The notes: a model not told the origin generated them from the sequence alone. Positions 47,084-59,376 are shown, counted from the first letter of the stretch. The stretch: DNA of 64,000 nt from Cladopsammia gracilis (GCA_022457155.1 JAJGOT010000474.1:1-64000); one strand, 5' to 3'. Program-made: numbers and translations.

Positions 47084-50000
47084 ATGGGAAATGGTAGTCG
47101 CTTACGAGAGAATTGTTAACAATGGCGCCTTCCCACAACAAACTATAGAGTTGGCTAACTTCAATCTCGTTCCCAGGGTCTCTCATCTTCCCGCCCCCTC
47201 CAGAGAGATGTAAAATAACACGGCAAACTGATCCGTACGGCCGAGAAAAGATTGACTCAAGAAAAATAAAGTAAAATAAAAGATATATATTTTGTGCCCG
47301 ATATTTCGGTTTGAAACACAAACCTTCGACGGGGGCTAAAATAAAAATGAGTATATACGTTAATATCGTTACAATTTTAAAAGTTTAAAATATGGAACCA
47401 AGAAACATGATAGGTTACTACATTGACAGGTAAATAAAATCAAAGGGCTCTTAAAGCCATCTCGTTAATGCGAGAGAATGTAAGGTTAATAAAAAACAAC
47501 AACAACAACAACAACAAGAATTGGAAAAGTTGGGTGCCTTTGATAGGTAAATGTAGTAAAGACGTGATAGGTAATATGTGTAAAGCTGCTAAATGGTTTA
47601 TTGAAATTGAAAGATTGAAAATACCTGTAGGTCTAATCGTACAGTTAGACATTGCAGTCATAGAGGACTTAAGGGCTCTTTTAGGAGCCACCAAATCAAT
47701 AAAAGTCATGAGCAACAAAATAATCACGAGTATGAATGTAAATAATTTTCATGTTAATTTACCGTATTTATTCAAAATAGTCTTCATTTTACAGTTGAGG
47801 GGAAACTTCAACTTGATTATATTTAGCGAATGAGCCGAGGCCAATTTGGTTGCTACGGGAGAAAATTATGAGGAGGGATGGGGGTGGCAAAATTACTTAG
47901 ATTCAATCTATCTTACTTAGTTAATTTTTCTATGTTTTGTATCAGTCACAGTATTTTAGTAGCAATGACTTGTATGGCATTACAATGGCGATTTTCTTAT
48001 CGATCGAAATTTGGGAAAGATGTACGAAGGTTAAAAAATATTTACTATCTTTATTTATTGATATTTAAACAAAACTAAAACATATTGCAACGATTTTCAT
48101 TTGGGATTAAAATTGATTTACTAGCAATGTTTTTAAACAGCCAATTTATATGTGCAGTGTATATGTGGATGTATGAGACAAAACAAGAACTTTGTGCATA
48201 TGAATAAGTTCAGTAAAAAGACTTCAGTAAAAAAGGAATGTTTTATCTAAATACTTCACTAAGGTAGACTATTGTAAAAAAGGCAAATGAAAATATTTTA
48301 CTTGTCGCTTTTTCCGTCAACTAAAAAATTGTGTACCTTCGGGCAGAATGGTGTCTCTTGTAGGAATAGAGCTGGTAATTAGATTTCGTTTCCTTTTATA
48401 GCCGAAGCTGTTTTCAAAACATCTCGGCTTAAAGAAGCCTTGGTAAAAACGACAAGCGACGTGGCCCCGAAAATTGCCGACATGAGACGTTCTGAACAGC
48501 GAGAAGCGGCTCGATTCCGCTTCAAAAATACGACAAATTACGACAGCGACTTTAGAAGGTTGTGCAATTTACCAATAAAAATTAAACATTATTGACCATA
48601 TCGTTCATATCAACACCCGACGGCCAACGGTCTGTTTTAATGATCAATTTGTTATTGAAACGTCTACCAACCTCGTTCCCAAGGCCCCTATCTTCCTCTC
48701 TCTTGGATCGGACGTGCAGTTAGAGTACACCCTAGACTCCCGGTATACACATACATATCCGTGACCTTTGATTTTTTATTTTTTGGCGCAAATTGGTTTT
48801 AACAAGCTTAATAATTTTCCTTCGAGCATTTTTATTTTAAAAAGAGACTTTTCTTTTGATTTTGATGAAAACTTGCACTTTATCAAATAAAGACAAATAA
48901 GTGACAGGTCACGCGTGTGGTTTCCGTTCGAATTACACGCACCGCCGGCTCCCCCGACGGTGTCAATTTGCGCGAGGGCAAAAGTAACGACCCTCCCCTC
49001 GGGTGAATGTCGGTCGCTAAGCTTTAGTATTCGAATTTCGTGGTACAGCCGTTTGGATCGCGGACAATGGCGAAGCGAAGATGGCCAGAATCGCTCCAAA
49101 ACGGAGCCCTTTTAGAGCCTGTGAAAGGGAATTTGGAAGCTAGCACGAATCGCACGGGTAGACATTTAACCTGGCTTTCGCGTGGCGAGGGTTCGCTCAG
49201 AGGTCTCCAGCCTTCCCTTCTTTTATAGTGGATAGTGGGGCGAGTGACAAAAGTTGTAAAAATGCATTTAAACCGGTCAGGATACATCAAGAGACAATAA
49301 AGTAAAGGTGAGAAGACTTAAGTGTGTAATATTGTCGATTTTTCTATCGCTTATCAATTCCGTGACAAATCGTATTATTACCTAGTATATTTCTTTACTG
49401 TGCACTGGATATCACGATTGGTCTGCCTGTGGGATCATCTAATTTAAATCTTTGATGTGTGCCACAACGCATCGGATAAATGTTTACGCTTATCCGCGTT
49501 TGTAGATCTTTATATATAAGATATAAACATCTAAGAATTTTACGGAGATTTTAAAGAAGAAAAGAACTGATCCATGACCTATGGTCGCTACAATGTCTGT
49601 CATTGATCGATCAGAGTCCGTTCACGCATATTCATTGCTATTTTAAGACTTAAATTCAGTCAGGAAGTCAAGACAAAAAAGTGCATATCCTTAGAATTCC
49701 TCTATTCCTCAAAGAAAGAATTAAGCAGATATATATTTTTCCAACGTTAATTTCGTTTTTAAGACAGTTTTGAGATTCGCTCTTTCCTGTTCTTTATAAT
49801 CTTCCGGAAACCGGACATTCCACAAAGATAACAAGGTTCGCAGAACATTCATAATCCATCGGATCAACAAAAGCAAAGAAACTTTTGATAACTTAGACGT
49901 CAGATGTGGGTGGGCTGAAATATCTGTTTTCCGCTTAGTTGTCAATGCTTGTTAAAAGGAAATATTTCACGCAGTTGTATGTTGTTATCGATATCGATGT

Positions 50001-53000
50001 GAAATGTTTTGGAAAGTGAAGCGGACATTGATTTTTCTTTTGTGGAGAGTTGAAAAAGAAATGGCTGCATAAGTTAATGTTATACATGAATGGGTTATTT
50101 GCGAATATATAGTAGTTCTGTCTTTTTTTATTCGAAAGTCGAGAGTTTTCTATTTCCGGTATCATGTGTTTAGTAACTATTAGAGATTAAATGAGTCTGC
50201 TTTAAACCTCAAAATATAGTGTTGACAGTGTCTTCTTAACGACCCCCGGGGTCACGACCGCAGCAAAATTTCGTAAAATATTCTATTAAGAACCAAGTCT
50301 TATGCGATAGTCATATATTGGAATAGTGGGATCTTTCAATTGTTTTTTAATAGCTCCTCAGAGTTTATTCCGCGTGTAAGTGTAATGTGTTTCTCGGAGC
50401 TAGGCAGTATCTCCATTGTCAGAAGCCCGGGGGGGGGGGGGGGGTACTCAACAAAGTTTTGTACGGGGATGCTCCGCCCCGAGGTCCAAACCCTTACCCT
50501 TTCATATACCGATTTACCGATTTTGACAGAAAAGGTACCCCTTTCATATACCTTTCATTGAAAATGGTACCCCTTTCATATACTTTTCAATGAAAATGGT
50601 ACCCTTTTCAGAGCCTTTACGTGCGTCTGTTTGATATATTTTGAAAGGCCATTTTTTTAATACTTAAATGGCAGTTTACCCTACCTTTTTTATTCTTCAA
50701 CGGCGTGGCTTCGCTTCCCTTTCCTATTCTTCGTGAAATCCCTACCCTTTCATATACTTCAACCCGTGAAATCCCGACCCTTTCATATACCTCTTACCTC
50801 AAAAAGGTACCCCTTTCAGGCGGAGCATCCCCGTATAGCCCATTATAGGGAGTACCCCCCCCCCCCCTCGGGGTCAGAAGTATAGCATCATTTCATCCGG
50901 TTTGAAATATTTGAATCTCCAGCATGATAGCTGTACACTCTTTATCAAGTTTCCCGGAAAGTGACATCATGAAACTTAGCGCCCCAATTTCTCAAATTAT
51001 AAAATTTGTACTAAAGTAATCAAACATGCGGGATTCCTGACTGCAGTATTTTTCAAAACCTTTTTCTGATCCGAGATACAGGCAAGGTTGTCCGTTGTTG
51101 CATTATTATGCAGTATTACTTGATTTTGTATTAAATTTTCCACCGCAGAAATATACTCGCGCAGAAAAAAATTACTTGTTTTAATGATGTATATCGGCTT
51201 AAGAAGAACTTTTCAACAGTGAATATATTGCTATCATAACTCCGAGGCGACCGGCACAACAGTCATCTGTATTCCCGATTCAACTCCACACACGTCCTCA
51301 AAAGAACCAGAGACTGTTATCATAATACTGATACATTTTTACAACAACGTACAATAATTCACTCACTAGTTTTCTTGTTGTTTATGTTTATATTGGTTCC
51401 AGAACAGCAACCATATAACTAGGAGAACTATACAAACCTCCCATCCGGTCAGGAAGTAAAATTGTTTAATACCGATGCCTTGGATTTTATTTATACTTGA
51501 CCAGAAATCCGCAAACATTTCCTCCCAGCAGAAATTTTAGCTGTCCCGACGCGCAAAAATTTCCTCCCGCAAAACAAATTCAGTCGGACAATCCGAAAAA
51601 TTTCCTTGTGCACGGTAGCTAAACCAATAAAACTATGACGTCTTTCCCATACTATTGCATACAAACGCAAAGTTCAAATAACCGCATCCCCAAGGGTAAG
51701 ATGAAACCTGAGATAAACCGAACCCAAGCCATTAACCCTTGGGAAGGCCCCAAACCCAAGGTGTGTGTAACCACAACTCAATAGAAAAAAAACGCAAAGT
51801 TCATGCTATTTTGCTCTGCCATACCGCTCATATTAACACACAAACTTTCCTGTCCCATTTAACTTTCTTATAACCTCTCCATTAGTAAAATACACCGTGA
51901 AATTCTCAAACTACGTTTCCCAAGAAAACGCATTTAACCTATTTTTACCCTTTTAAAGTAGCTATAATGGCTTTACGACAAATGATTGAAACTGATAGGT
52001 AACGTGAGATATCGAAATTTAAGAAGGACTAATACCTTTGCGGTAACGTAATGTGAGATATGACAAGTTCATCACAAGTTCTGACATCCCAATACCCTAG
52101 GGAAATTAACAATAGGTCCGGGGGTGCTCCCCAAACATTTTAGTGGCAGTATGTGACGCCCTTCTTGAAATCCTAACCGCTTTAACCAACCATATCCTCA
52201 ATGCCCTAATATAGCTTCTATAAAGAAGGAACAAGAAACCCCCCCCGGACAAAAGTCCACAAAATTTTGTTAACAACTTTTGTCCCTTTTTAGTACTCGA
52301 CTTCGAAATCTCGCTTAATGCGCAAGCGCATTAACGAGATAAAAAAGCGTCCTATGATAAACTGACAAATATAATAGTTGACTAAATAATGACAGGCAGT
52401 TTTGTAAAGATAACATAATTAGTGCAGTTCATCGCGTTTATTAATACCCGAAGGTTCTAGTGTTTTTGCTTTGTCGATGAGATGAGCTTCACGCGCCTTT
52501 CTGACAGAGTCTCTTATGTTTTTCATGAGCTCGATGGGAATGAGTATGATTTCATTGAGTGAGTGGCCTGGCTGGTTGAAGTGTTGTGAGATTGGAGTAG
52601 GCGTCTGTAGTAAATGAGGTTTAGTCACTGAGCGGCGATGTTCTCCAAAGCGTTCGTTGAGTCTGCGTTTAGTCTCACCGATGTATTGTTTTTGACATTT
52701 TCTACATTCGATCATATAAATAAGGTTTCTAGAGTTGCAGGTAATGCGTTCCTTGATATGTCTTTCTTCACTAGTTGCGGAAAATGTATATTTATCTTGG
52801 TTTTCTTTTAAGAAAGGGCAGGTTAGACAGCGCGGATGATTGCATCTGTGGATACCCGGAGAAGGTGGTATTCTACGGTCATCAGGGTCAGAGTTGTCGG
52901 GTAGCTTTGTTTTCACTAGAAGATCACGAAGACTTGCGTTTCTTCTGTATGCTAGGACAGGAGGATTAGGAAACGTTTCTTTACAGCGGGTAGAGGAGTT

Positions 53001-55544
53001 GAGAATGTTAAGATGTTTTTTCACAATTTTCGAGGTGTTGGGAAGAGCTGGATTGAAGGTAATAACAAAAGGTGTACGATCAGTTGTTTTGTTTTGCTGT
53101 TTAGGTTTGAGGGTATCACAACGGGGTATAGATCGCACGCGGTTGACTTCATGTTTAAGGAAGTTTCGATTGTAACCTCGCTTTGTCAAGTGGTCGATAA
53201 GTTCATTAGAGCGCTTGTCAAAATAAGTGTCAGTAGAACAAATGCGTCGTAATCGTAAGGCGAGACTGAAAGGAATAGCACGCTTCGTGTGCTCCGGGTG
53301 ACTGGAAGATCTGAGGAGATATTGATGTTTGTCCGTGGGCTTAGTATGCAGGTCCGTCTGGATGTGATTGTCGATTAACTGGACTTGTACGTCAAGAAAC
53401 GGGAGTAGCTGAATAGAAGACTTCGAATATTCGTGTGTGAATTTGATGGTGGGGTGAAGAGAATTGAGATATTTAATAAAGGTTTCTAAATTTTCTTCAC
53501 CTTCCGTCCACACCATGAAAATGTCGTCGATGAATCTCCACCAGACGAAAGGCTTAAAGGGGGCGTTAGCTATAGCTTTTTCTTCAAATTTTCCACCCTG
53601 GGAACGAGGTTGGGCTAACTCAAGTCGGCGTGTGTGAACTAGGCATTTGCCGATTGTGCTAGTAAAAGTGGCATATTATGCTAGTGGCAGTGCTCGTTTT
53701 TTTGCCCAAATTATGCTCAAATTATGCTCGCTTTTCAAAATTATGCTACTTTTTTAAAAAATTATTCTCGTCCCCCTCCTCTTGTATTTTCCAGTGGTGG
53801 ATTCGAGGCGTCTATCCCGGGCAAGTTGTGCAGGCTTTGGTCTATCCTCTCTGTTCTCGCTACCTTGTAAACTATATGGATGTAAGTTCACTGCACTTGA
53901 CTGGTTTGGCGTGGCGGCCGCCATTTTGAAACGAGCACTGGGAGAAAGACTAAGGAGTCTGGGACCGAGACACAGACTTCCGGTTCCGTTTCATCGAACT
54001 CCCGCGGTATCTCAACACAAGTAAAAAAAAATCGAAAAATAGGAGTGGAAGCAACTGTTAATAGTAATCTATCGTTTTTAGTAGCTGAGATCTTCGTTTT
54101 CTTGAATTATTCTAAAATTGTGCTATTAAGACAAGAAAATATACGGATTATGCTAGCAGTGTTACTTTTGGAAAAAGGGCAAAAATTATGCTCAATTCCT
54201 CAGATTATGCCAAAAATTATGCTAGCACAATCGGCAAGAGCCTAGTGTGAACGTCACATCAACAGTTGGCAAACTGTTGGCGACAAATCAAGTAGAGCTT
54301 GTTTCTATTCTTGCCAACGTTTTCGCCAACTTATTGAATTGGCAAACTCACATTTCACGTTCGCCTGCTAAAGCACAGGTACCCCAAGCTCAAGTGATGT
54401 TTACACGTTTTAATTTGAACGTCGTGGTATTCTATCCCTAAGGAAAAAGGAGGGACTGCTCGTAGTCTATGGTATTAAATTGTTGCGTGATAGCGAAATT
54501 ATAAGGATTCGTATGGGGAAAATTCGCTTCGAATTTGAGCGTAAAATTACGAACGATATTTCAATAAAAATGGCTCACCTGAACTTTTTTGTGTGTTTAC
54601 TGGTGTATTGAGTGGTTTTTGGGTCGATTCAAAGCGATTCCAGCGAGTTTTAGTTCCACTCATTTCTTCCTTCCTAAAAGAGAGACCATTTTTATTGAAA
54701 TATCGTTCGTAATTTTGAGCTCAAATTCGAAGTGAATTTTCCCCATACAAATCCTTATAATTTCGCTATTACGCAACAGTTACCACGACGTTCAAATTAC
54801 AACGTGTAAACCTGACATCACTTGAGCTTGGGGAAATAGACGACGTCTGCGCGTAGGCTTATTCCATGTGTGAACGCGGTTTGCTGCAACTTCAGTACGT
54901 ACAACCTCGTTTCACAGGGTCCTCTGTCTTCCTCTCTCTCGATAAGGAAGAAACACGAGGACGAGGTTAAGGTGTGTGGAAGTTATCGTCTGAAAACACG
55001 AGGTTCCCACCGTTTTGGAGTTTTCCAACACGAGTTTGCAAACTTTAGCTTCTCGTGTGAAAGCGCCATAAAGAGACACTGTCCGCCGAAATAGCAAAAT
55101 TTCGCTTAGCTTATTTCCACGTTTTATCGCCAAATGCCACCAAATATACAACTTAGTTGGATAAAATGATTCTATAGAGCAAAACAAAAGTAGTAGTTTG
55201 GAGATAAAGTGCAGGATTGCAAGGATTGAAGTGGATTACAGTTCATGAGATTTGATTCATTGAGAGGCGGTTAAGAAATCAAACTTGCCATTCTTGTAAA
55301 ATTTTGACTTTTCTCGCCGTTATTTTGTCTGTTAAGCTCATATTTCTTTGCTTCTATCACTTTTGACGATGTTTTTTTCCAATTTCAAGATAATAAAGTA
55401 AGTTTAAAGCAAGCTCCTTAGCCCTATTCTCCCTTTAGGAGACAAAGGAACATTGGTGATGATGAAAGCATAAATCACGATAATTCAACCGGGACAGCGT
55501 CCCTTCAAGAAACCGTTACTGCTGCCATGCTCAATGAATGTTAA
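47084..55544 (+). CDS. Candidate three-exon gene for a 90-residue Met-Gly protein
   Basis: Coding segments 47084-47093, 48402-48558 and 55439-55544 join in phase to 91 codons including the TAA stop. The protein opens MGNAEAVFKTSRLKEALVK and continues with DMRRSEQREAARFRFKN, a charged and probably helical stretch, ending TAAMLNEC. MGN plus a small residue at position 5-6 fits the start of an N-myristoylation signal only loosely. The acceptors of exons 2 and 3 are strong. The first donor is ATG/gtagtc-like (GAAATG/gtagtc) and the second AAG/gttgtg is weaker. I recognise no family. The start exon is the least certain part; exons 2 and 3 could belong to a longer gene. Confidence 0.4.
47340..48401. 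other. Region between TTC13 and the candidate small gene's second exon
   Basis: A 121-codon ORF (47468-47833) is low-complexity and Asn-rich at its start, without recognised motifs. I see no supported gene. Confidence 0.4.
48402..48558 (+). CDS. Candidate small gene, exon 2
   Basis: The borders are ccttttatag/CC and TAGAAG/gttgtg. Only one frame is open, giving EAVFKTSRLKEALVKTTSDV APKIADMRRSEQREAARF. Unlike the surrounding DNA it shows no match to repeats elsewhere in the window. Confidence 0.55.
50405..50875. mobile_element. MITE with CCCGGGGGGG...CCCCTCGGG ends
   Basis: GGGGGTACTC and GAGTACCCCCC ends, GGGGATGCTCCGCC inverted at GGCGGAGCATCCCC, and many CCTTTCATATAC direct repeats inside. 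Confidence 0.75.
52419..53602 (-). pseudogene. Penelope-like retroelement, 5'-truncated, RT end plus GIY-YIG nuclease
   Basis: The frame is open from about 53602 on the - strand: KPFVWWRFIDDIFMVW contains the RT catalytic FIDD box. The RT thumb region follows (LPFLDVQVQLIDNHIQTDLH, HTKPTDKHQYL), then a CxxC...H linker (RCNHPRCLTCPF). The GIY-YIG nuclease follows (NLIYMIECRKCQKQYIGETK RRLNERFGEH). Penelope-like elements use this RT/GIY-YIG pair. From the first Met it has 365 codons with no stop or frameshift, so it is young, but fingers and palm parts before FIDD are missing. It lies antisense in the intron of the candidate small gene. Confidence 0.92.
53640..54244. mobile_element. 605-bp element with TAGGC...TTGCCGATTGTGCTAG ends
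   Basis: Inverted ends TTGCCGATTGTGCTAG, internal ATTATGCTAG repeats, and exact 8-bp duplication GTGTGAAC at 53632-53639 and 54245-54252. It sits inside or beside the hairpin at 54253-54860. Confidence 0.82.
54253..54860. mobile_element. Long foldback element, about 240-bp arms
   Basis: CAAGCTCAAGTGATGTTTAC, GCGAAATTATAAGGATTCGT and ATTACGAACGATATTTCAAT on the left are inverted on the right. The loop is near 54590-54670. Confidence 0.8.
55079..55415 (+). repeat. Dispersed repeat M5, copy 2
   Basis: ACTGTCCGCCGAAATAGCAA to AATAAAGTAAGTTTAAAGCA, collinear with 28005-28278 but with an extra about 65 bp after ATCGCCAAATGC. It ends just before the candidate gene's terminal exon. Confidence 0.75.
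55439..55544 (+). CDS. Candidate small gene, terminal exon
   Basis: The acceptor follows a strong pyrimidine tract (ctattctccctttag). It reads RQRNIGDDESINHDNSTGTA then SLQETVTAAMLNEC and TAA. The entry phase matches the exit of 48402-48558. Confidence 0.5.
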
Positions 55545-56790
55545 AAACAAGCGTTATCAAAGAATACAACAGGCATAAAATAAGATTTGCTTTCGTTTTC
55601 AGCAAACTTTATTTGATTTCTAAAACTTCGCGAGAGTTCATGAATGGCACGCATATAAGTTCTCGAGTTCATGAGGAACAAGTGAAAATAAATTTCCCGG
55701 ATATTTCCCTGCCGATTAACATGTTTTCATTTCTCTTGTTCCACACAATTTCAGAGCTTTGAACAAATACTGCGGCTATGGCAACGCATTTGAATCAAAA
55801 CTGCCATAAAAACTACGTTCTATATTATTACAGTCGTTGAGAAAAGCACCGTTTTTGGTTGATACTTGGGATTCCGAATTTAATTGTCCAATCAGAAATC
55901 CACACGCGCACACTACAAAACAATTCTCTTCGGATTTGGACCCATGTTGCGTAGCGACAGTTTTGTCCAAGAGACAACCAAACGGTACTTACTCCACGCT
56001 TTTTTATCTCGACTACATTTTTTAATAAAATATATTAGTCTAAGTGAAGACATTTCGACATTTTTTGCACAATCTTATTACTCAACACCCTAAAGGCTCA
56101 AGCCAGCCAGCAAAATAAAATAAGTAAAGTGTTAATTCAAAGAGCAACTTAATAAAAAACATTCCTCCTCCTGGAAGATAAGGCAATAGGATGCCAATAG
56201 CGAAGAAGGTTAAAAATCATACCAAACATAACAAAGCCTCAAGTTAAAAATCATACCATGTTTGGAAATTTTTCCTTGACGAATGTCTAATAACAACAAA
56301 GCCTTAAATGGAAGAGGAAAAATAAAAATTTTGATTAAAACAACCAACCTCTTGCAAGGAACCACTTTCGAAAAATAACCCTAAATTTCTCTCACGAAGC
56401 TTAATCGCCAAGCCAACAAACCACATCCTCTCAGTAAAGATGATCAAATGAGAAAGGACCTTGCAAGAGGTTTACTGCTGCAAAAAATCTTGACTTCTTC
56501 ACATGTGAACAAGAGAGTGGACTAGCACTATATCAAAGAAATGAAGTTCAATGGATCCTCCTGCAAGCGTACACACTCAGTGTGTACGCAGCCATTATGG
56601 GATCACCTCAGGTATCGCTGTGAACAGGCCCCTTTTAAGGGGCATTAAGTTAGAAGAAAATCATTTAGAGGAGCAAACCGAGTGTGCTCTAGGGAGGGGA
56701 GGAAAGCTGCCCCCTCCTTCCCCCCTTTCCAGACCCCGCTTGGTTCGCTCTTCTCATTTATTTTCTTTTAACCTAATACCCCCTGAAATT
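55545..56790. other. Intergenic, no gene seen
   Basis: AT-rich with short unrelated ORFs. A palindromic AGCGTACACACTCAGTGTGTACGC lies near 56565. Confidence 0.4.
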
Positions 56791-56934
56791 GGGACAGTAC
56801 GCAGCTCTTACAAGGTCTTCTCTGATTTGCTGAGAAAACAATAGAACAAACACAACAATGGACCCTTGCCCTAAAAACAATAGAGCTGCGTGATGCAATG
56901 AAATTAGAGGTTGTTAAGAGCTGCGTGGTATCTG
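56791..56934. mobile_element. hAT-like MITE M7, copy 3
   Basis: ACAGTACGCAGCTCTTACAA to GAGCTGCGTGGTATCTG with perfect 8-bp duplication CTGAAATT at 56783-56790 and 56935-56942. About 20 bp shorter than the intron 13 copies. Confidence 0.88.
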
Positions 56935-57039
56935 CTGAAATTAGCCTATTCACAGGATACCCAAGGTAAGGTAATCCGGTGCTTTGATATCTATACAGAA
57001 TCCAGAAACCAATGGATTACATGGAATCAAAGAGCAGCG

Positions 57040-57245
57040 ATCCCCTTGGATTACAGTGACTCTCTCTAAGCCAGACACCCTCGGGATAAGCTCTAGCGTC
57101 TGCCTTAGAGAGGTGTCCACCTCATATAGAGTTTTGTTACAGACAAACAGGTAATTTCTGTAAAATTCTGCCGGGAACAGCCATCAGGTGTCTGCCTTAG
57201 AGAGGTGTCCATCTTACAGGGGGGTCAGCTTTCAGAGAGTTGACT
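57040..57245. repeat. Element carrying minisatellite-like monomers
   Basis: Two copies of GTCTGCCTTAGAGAGGTGTCC lie about 85 bp apart. TTAGAGAGGTGTCC is the core of the 17-bp array in TTC13 intron 1. Confidence 0.6.
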
Positions 57246-57940
57246 GTACTTAGCATAGGGCGAATGGAAGGTTAAAATGTGTATGTGGCTATGACCACGA
57301 CTGAGTGTCCCCTTACAGGAAGGATCCATTATCGAAGGCTAGACTATTACCCCCACTCCCCAGTTCAGTTACTATACACACAAGTATGACTTATTTAAGT
57401 ACGAATGGATTTAACTACATTGCAATTGCCAATAATTTTCTATCAGTTCTAAGTGATGGCTAAATTCTGTGATTTTTGAGCAAAACGTCTATTGAATGTA
57501 TCAGAAATAAGCCATTACTGCACAGCTAAATATTGACACATTAAAATGCCCCAGAGGCCTATCTTAACTTATCATTAAGTGCAATAAACAGTATTGTACA
57601 TTCAGTTGCATGATAATATTGTTACAGGAATATTTGCATTAATTACAATTATAATTATTATAAATGACACTAATAGTGTCACATGCGTAGGAAGATTACT
57701 TATGCCCTTGACCTGTTTAATGTCTTCTTTTCTTTTTACCTTCTGTTTCAGAAACTTGTGTCAAACTAATTTTCTTCATTGCACATTGTGTTACAAAATG
57801 AAATGGTTCAGTGATGCTAACTGCCTTTGAACAGCATTGTCAGAAATGTAACAGGGTTGCATGACAATAATGCTGTAACCATGTTTTTAAGGTAACACGC
57901 ATGTTGCAATTAGCACAGGATCCTTACTCGAATACAACGT

Positions 57941-58091
57941 CAGGGGCGGATCTAGGGGGAGGGTGCAGGGGTGCGCACCCCCCCCCCCCCCCCGAGATGA
58001 CCTAGTCTGCGTATTTGTTGACGTCACCCTTCAGTTACGTCATTCCTTAAAGGTGCACCCCTTCCTAAGAAAAATCCTGGATCCGCCCCTG
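57941..58091. mobile_element. MITE M8 copy 2
   Basis: CAGGGGCGGATCTAGG to GGATCCGCCCCTG, with a C run. Inverted relative to 39152-39301. Confidence 0.8.
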
Positions 58092-59150
58092 AAGGTCGAC
58101 TGCCGTCCGATCGTACATGCCATAAACATCAGTTATAATTCAACACACTGATATACCGTCCAAATATGGTTAAAAAGTTATCGATAAACGCTGTCTACAT
58201 GACGTTTATCCAGCGATGGCAGTAAATTTCGCATTTTGAAGGAAAATTTAAATGACCGCTGCCTGCACTTTCGTGTTTTTGGGAGAAAAATGCGTGAACT
58301 ATTAGATAAAAAAGGGAAAGGAACAAAAAAAAGAGAAACTAGAAAAGAAAAGAGAAAAATTATTGATCACATGATTGGACAAAAAAGGCGCGAAATTTTC
58401 GCGTTGTCGCGGTTGCAGCGCAGTGTTTCTTGGCGAAGCTGAATGAAAAGCTGGTTCAAAGTCAACCGCTCGACAAGAAGTGAATGAAGGAGCACAATTT
58501 TCGGAAAATGCCTTTAGTGCGCTGATGGAAGGGACTAAAAGCCACATCAACTACAGGTAACGATGTTTTAACCGTTTCTTGTATCCTTTAGCTGTGAATT
58601 TTTGTAAGACATACTGTCCACGCTGCAGTTCTTTCAGACTTTTCGCCGCTATGTTTAGGTAGCCGTGTGTTTGTTCAATTTGTTTCGATTCTGGATTGAA
58701 CTTTTTTAGACACGAAACACTTGTAACTAAGAAATTCTATGCCATTTTACTGTGTTTTTATTCTGGTAATCACTACTCTGTCTCGTTCTTTACGTAGACG
58801 AAAGCTCTTCGTAGAAACTCTCAAATTAATTTTAGCTCCGCAAACGTTTTGGCATTCGCTGCTTGTTGTGTAAGAAATGGCGCGAGGTAAAATATTGTTG
58901 TAAGCCTTTTACTTAATAAAAGGTTGTATATCTCAATGAATTTTTTCTCGAAATTGTGATTTGTTATCAATGTGTTGAATTATAAAACAGTTATAGTGTT
59001 CAAGCTTGCGCAATATTGACAAAAGCGCCACTTTCATTCATGAACTGTGTGATGTTGCAAGTTTCGCGCAGTAAAACATGTAAGTCGATATTTTTTCTTC
59101 AAACTGTGCTTTGTTATCAACGTGTTGAATTATAAAACTATTGTAGCGCT
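58092..59150. other. Intergenic, no supported gene
   Basis: A Lys/Arg-rich 68-codon ORF (58236-58442) is low-complexity. A possible donor CTACAG/gtaacg lies at about 58557, so an unrecognised non-coding first exon is conceivable. Confidence 0.35.
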
Positions 59151-59154
59151 CAAG

Positions 59155-59376
59155 CTTGCGTGATATCGCCTAATTTTAGTCGACGAGGCCGTATTAGGCG
59201 ATATCACGCGCGCTTTCGCGCTAATTAACAATTATTGGATGAGGTTGAGCATGATAGCGATAATTATCAAGGCCAAAGTTTGTGTTATCTGCCGAAGCCG
59301 AAGGCTGAGGCGGATAACACAAACTGAGGCCTTGATAATTATCGCTATCATGCGAAAACCGAATCCAATAATTGTT
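59155..59376. mobile_element. Composite of two hairpins
   Basis: GCGTGATATCGCCTAAT faces ATTAGGCGATATCACGC (59157-59210). Then CAATTATTGGATGAGG...GATAGCGATAATTATCAAGGCC faces its complement (59228-59376). Confidence 0.8.

Noticed and set aside
47045..47213. Alternative TTC13 exon reading SSLSYPTDKDVLSWEM
   Set aside because: TTC13 already ends at the family's usual C-terminus at 46935; this frame has no compatible onward junction and runs into a repeat motif.
47283..47335. Third hammerhead-like motif (GATATTTCGGTTTG...AACCTTCGAC)
   Set aside because: The complement has GAAA and a stem II, but the CUGANGA core is broken (CGTCGAAG).
47468..47833. 121-codon ORF downstream of TTC13
   Set aside because: Asn-rich low-complexity start, no family resemblance and no conservation cue.
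53802..53881. Apparent exon WWIRGVYPGQVVQALVYPLC with good GT/AG borders
   Set aside because: It lies within a TIR element with an 8-bp target duplication, and its phase fits neither neighbouring exon.
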